From GCA-003244245 sp963823755 (lineage in GTDB: Bacteria > Actinomycetota > Actinomycetes > Mycobacteriales > Pseudonocardiaceae), in the NCBI GenBank assembly GCA_963823755.1, contig CAWGMP010000026.1:13859-77858 (forward strand): a stretch of DNA of 64,000 bases, in the 5' to 3' direction. How positions within the stretch are numbered: the stretch's first letter is position 1; each line of letters starts with the position of its first letter. Under the pieces are notes generated by a model. That model was not told the DNA's origin. It made no database searches and saw only the letters and a list, made by a program, of their open reading frames with translations. Position numbers and translations under genes: made by a program. Positions 63,797-64,000 of the stretch are shown here, piece by piece.

Positions 63797-64000
63797 ATGG
63801 GCATCTACAAGCGCTACTTCGACCTCATCGCCTCCGGCCAGAAAACCACCGAGATCCGGGTGAACGACTCCAGTCGTCGTAAGATCAAACCGGATCACTA
63901 ATACGGTTCAAGTGCCGAGATGAAGAGGTCTTGACCCGGGTCACTAGGGTCGCCCACTACACCAGCTTCGAGGAGATGTTCGACCATGAACCGGTCGAAT
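63797..64000 (+). pseudogene. ASCH-domain protein, frameshifted and cut by the window edge
   Basis: The ATG at 63797 (MGIYKRYFDLIASGQKTTEI) begins an ASCH fold, continuing RVNDSSRRKIKP. The frame hits TAA after DH. A second frame reads IRFKCRDEEVLTRVTRVAHY and TSFEEMFDHEPVE to the window end, giving the rest of the ASCH beta barrel. A small deletion around 63886-63903 fits. ASCH proteins bind RNA or hydrolyse modified cytidines. An in-frame stretch upstream of the ATG (RSFTVKELARLMGARP) may belong to it. The true 3' end is outside the window. Confidence 0.75.

Overview
The window is a high-GC actinobacterial chromosome segment, most likely from the Pseudonocardiaceae. Evidence: strongly G/C-biased third codon positions, many GTG/TTG starts, an SsgA-family cell-division regulator, mycothiol-phylum style LexA boxes, a PI/PIM phospholipid operon, and a gene order that follows the known Mycobacterium tuberculosis block from ruvX-alaS (Rv2554c-55c) to thrS (Rv2614c) almost gene for gene. 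Species cannot be named from sequence alone.

Layout. 1-5.3 kb: mltG, ruvX, alaS and two small membrane-associated proteins, all on the minus strand. 5.3-8.75 kb: a two-gene iron-box-controlled operon (PLP decarboxylase + IucA/IucC NIS siderophore synthetase) closed by a 20-bp perfect hairpin. 8.8-16.2 kb: rarA, an SGNH hydrolase, an aspS remnant, an SOS-boxed radical SAM gene, YibE/F, an MBL hydrolase and a membrane-anchored cyclophilin. hisS, which sits here in mycobacteria, is missing. 16.3-24.6 kb: relA, apt, a degenerate membrane kinase, secF, secD, yajC. 24.8-31.6 kb: a VIT-like metal transporter, ruvCAB with an SOS box, yebC joined in frame to pdxT, a PHP hydrolase and pdxS. 31.7-40.85 kb: an EF-G paralogue, then the thrS-HIT-flippase-like-pgsA-acyltransferase-pimA-lemA operon, i.e. 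the early PI/PIM pathway. 41.2-45.3 kb: a Pro-rich secreted protein, a beta-propeller lipoprotein and a MoeA-PBP fusion with a 25-bp palindrome at its 5' end.

45.3-54.2 kb is an accessory graveyard: an intact tyrosine integrase lies directly against the 3' end of a tRNA-Val(CAC) gene, and an eroded copy of that 3' end lies 7.5 kb to the left. Between them are decayed IS110 and GNAT genes, a two-helix membrane protein, a damaged HicAB pair, and tiny single-helix proteins. 54.2-59.8 kb returns to core content: TIGR02611 protein, ECF sigma/anti-sigma, SsgA-like, tRNA-Gly/Cys/Val, a DivIVA-like coiled coil and ornithine aminotransferase. 59.8-64 kb holds an atypical TAP-type hydrolase lipoprotein, a frameshifted copper ATPase and a broken ASCH gene.

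A notable overall property is how many conserved genes are interrupted: mltG by an in-frame TGA, rarA, aspS, hicA, copA and ASCH by frameshifts, plus lost or displaced stops in pdxT and in the kinase next to apt. Several indels lie in short homopolymers, so sequencing error and true gene decay both have to be considered. The truncation and internal deletion in aspS cannot be explained by single-base errors.
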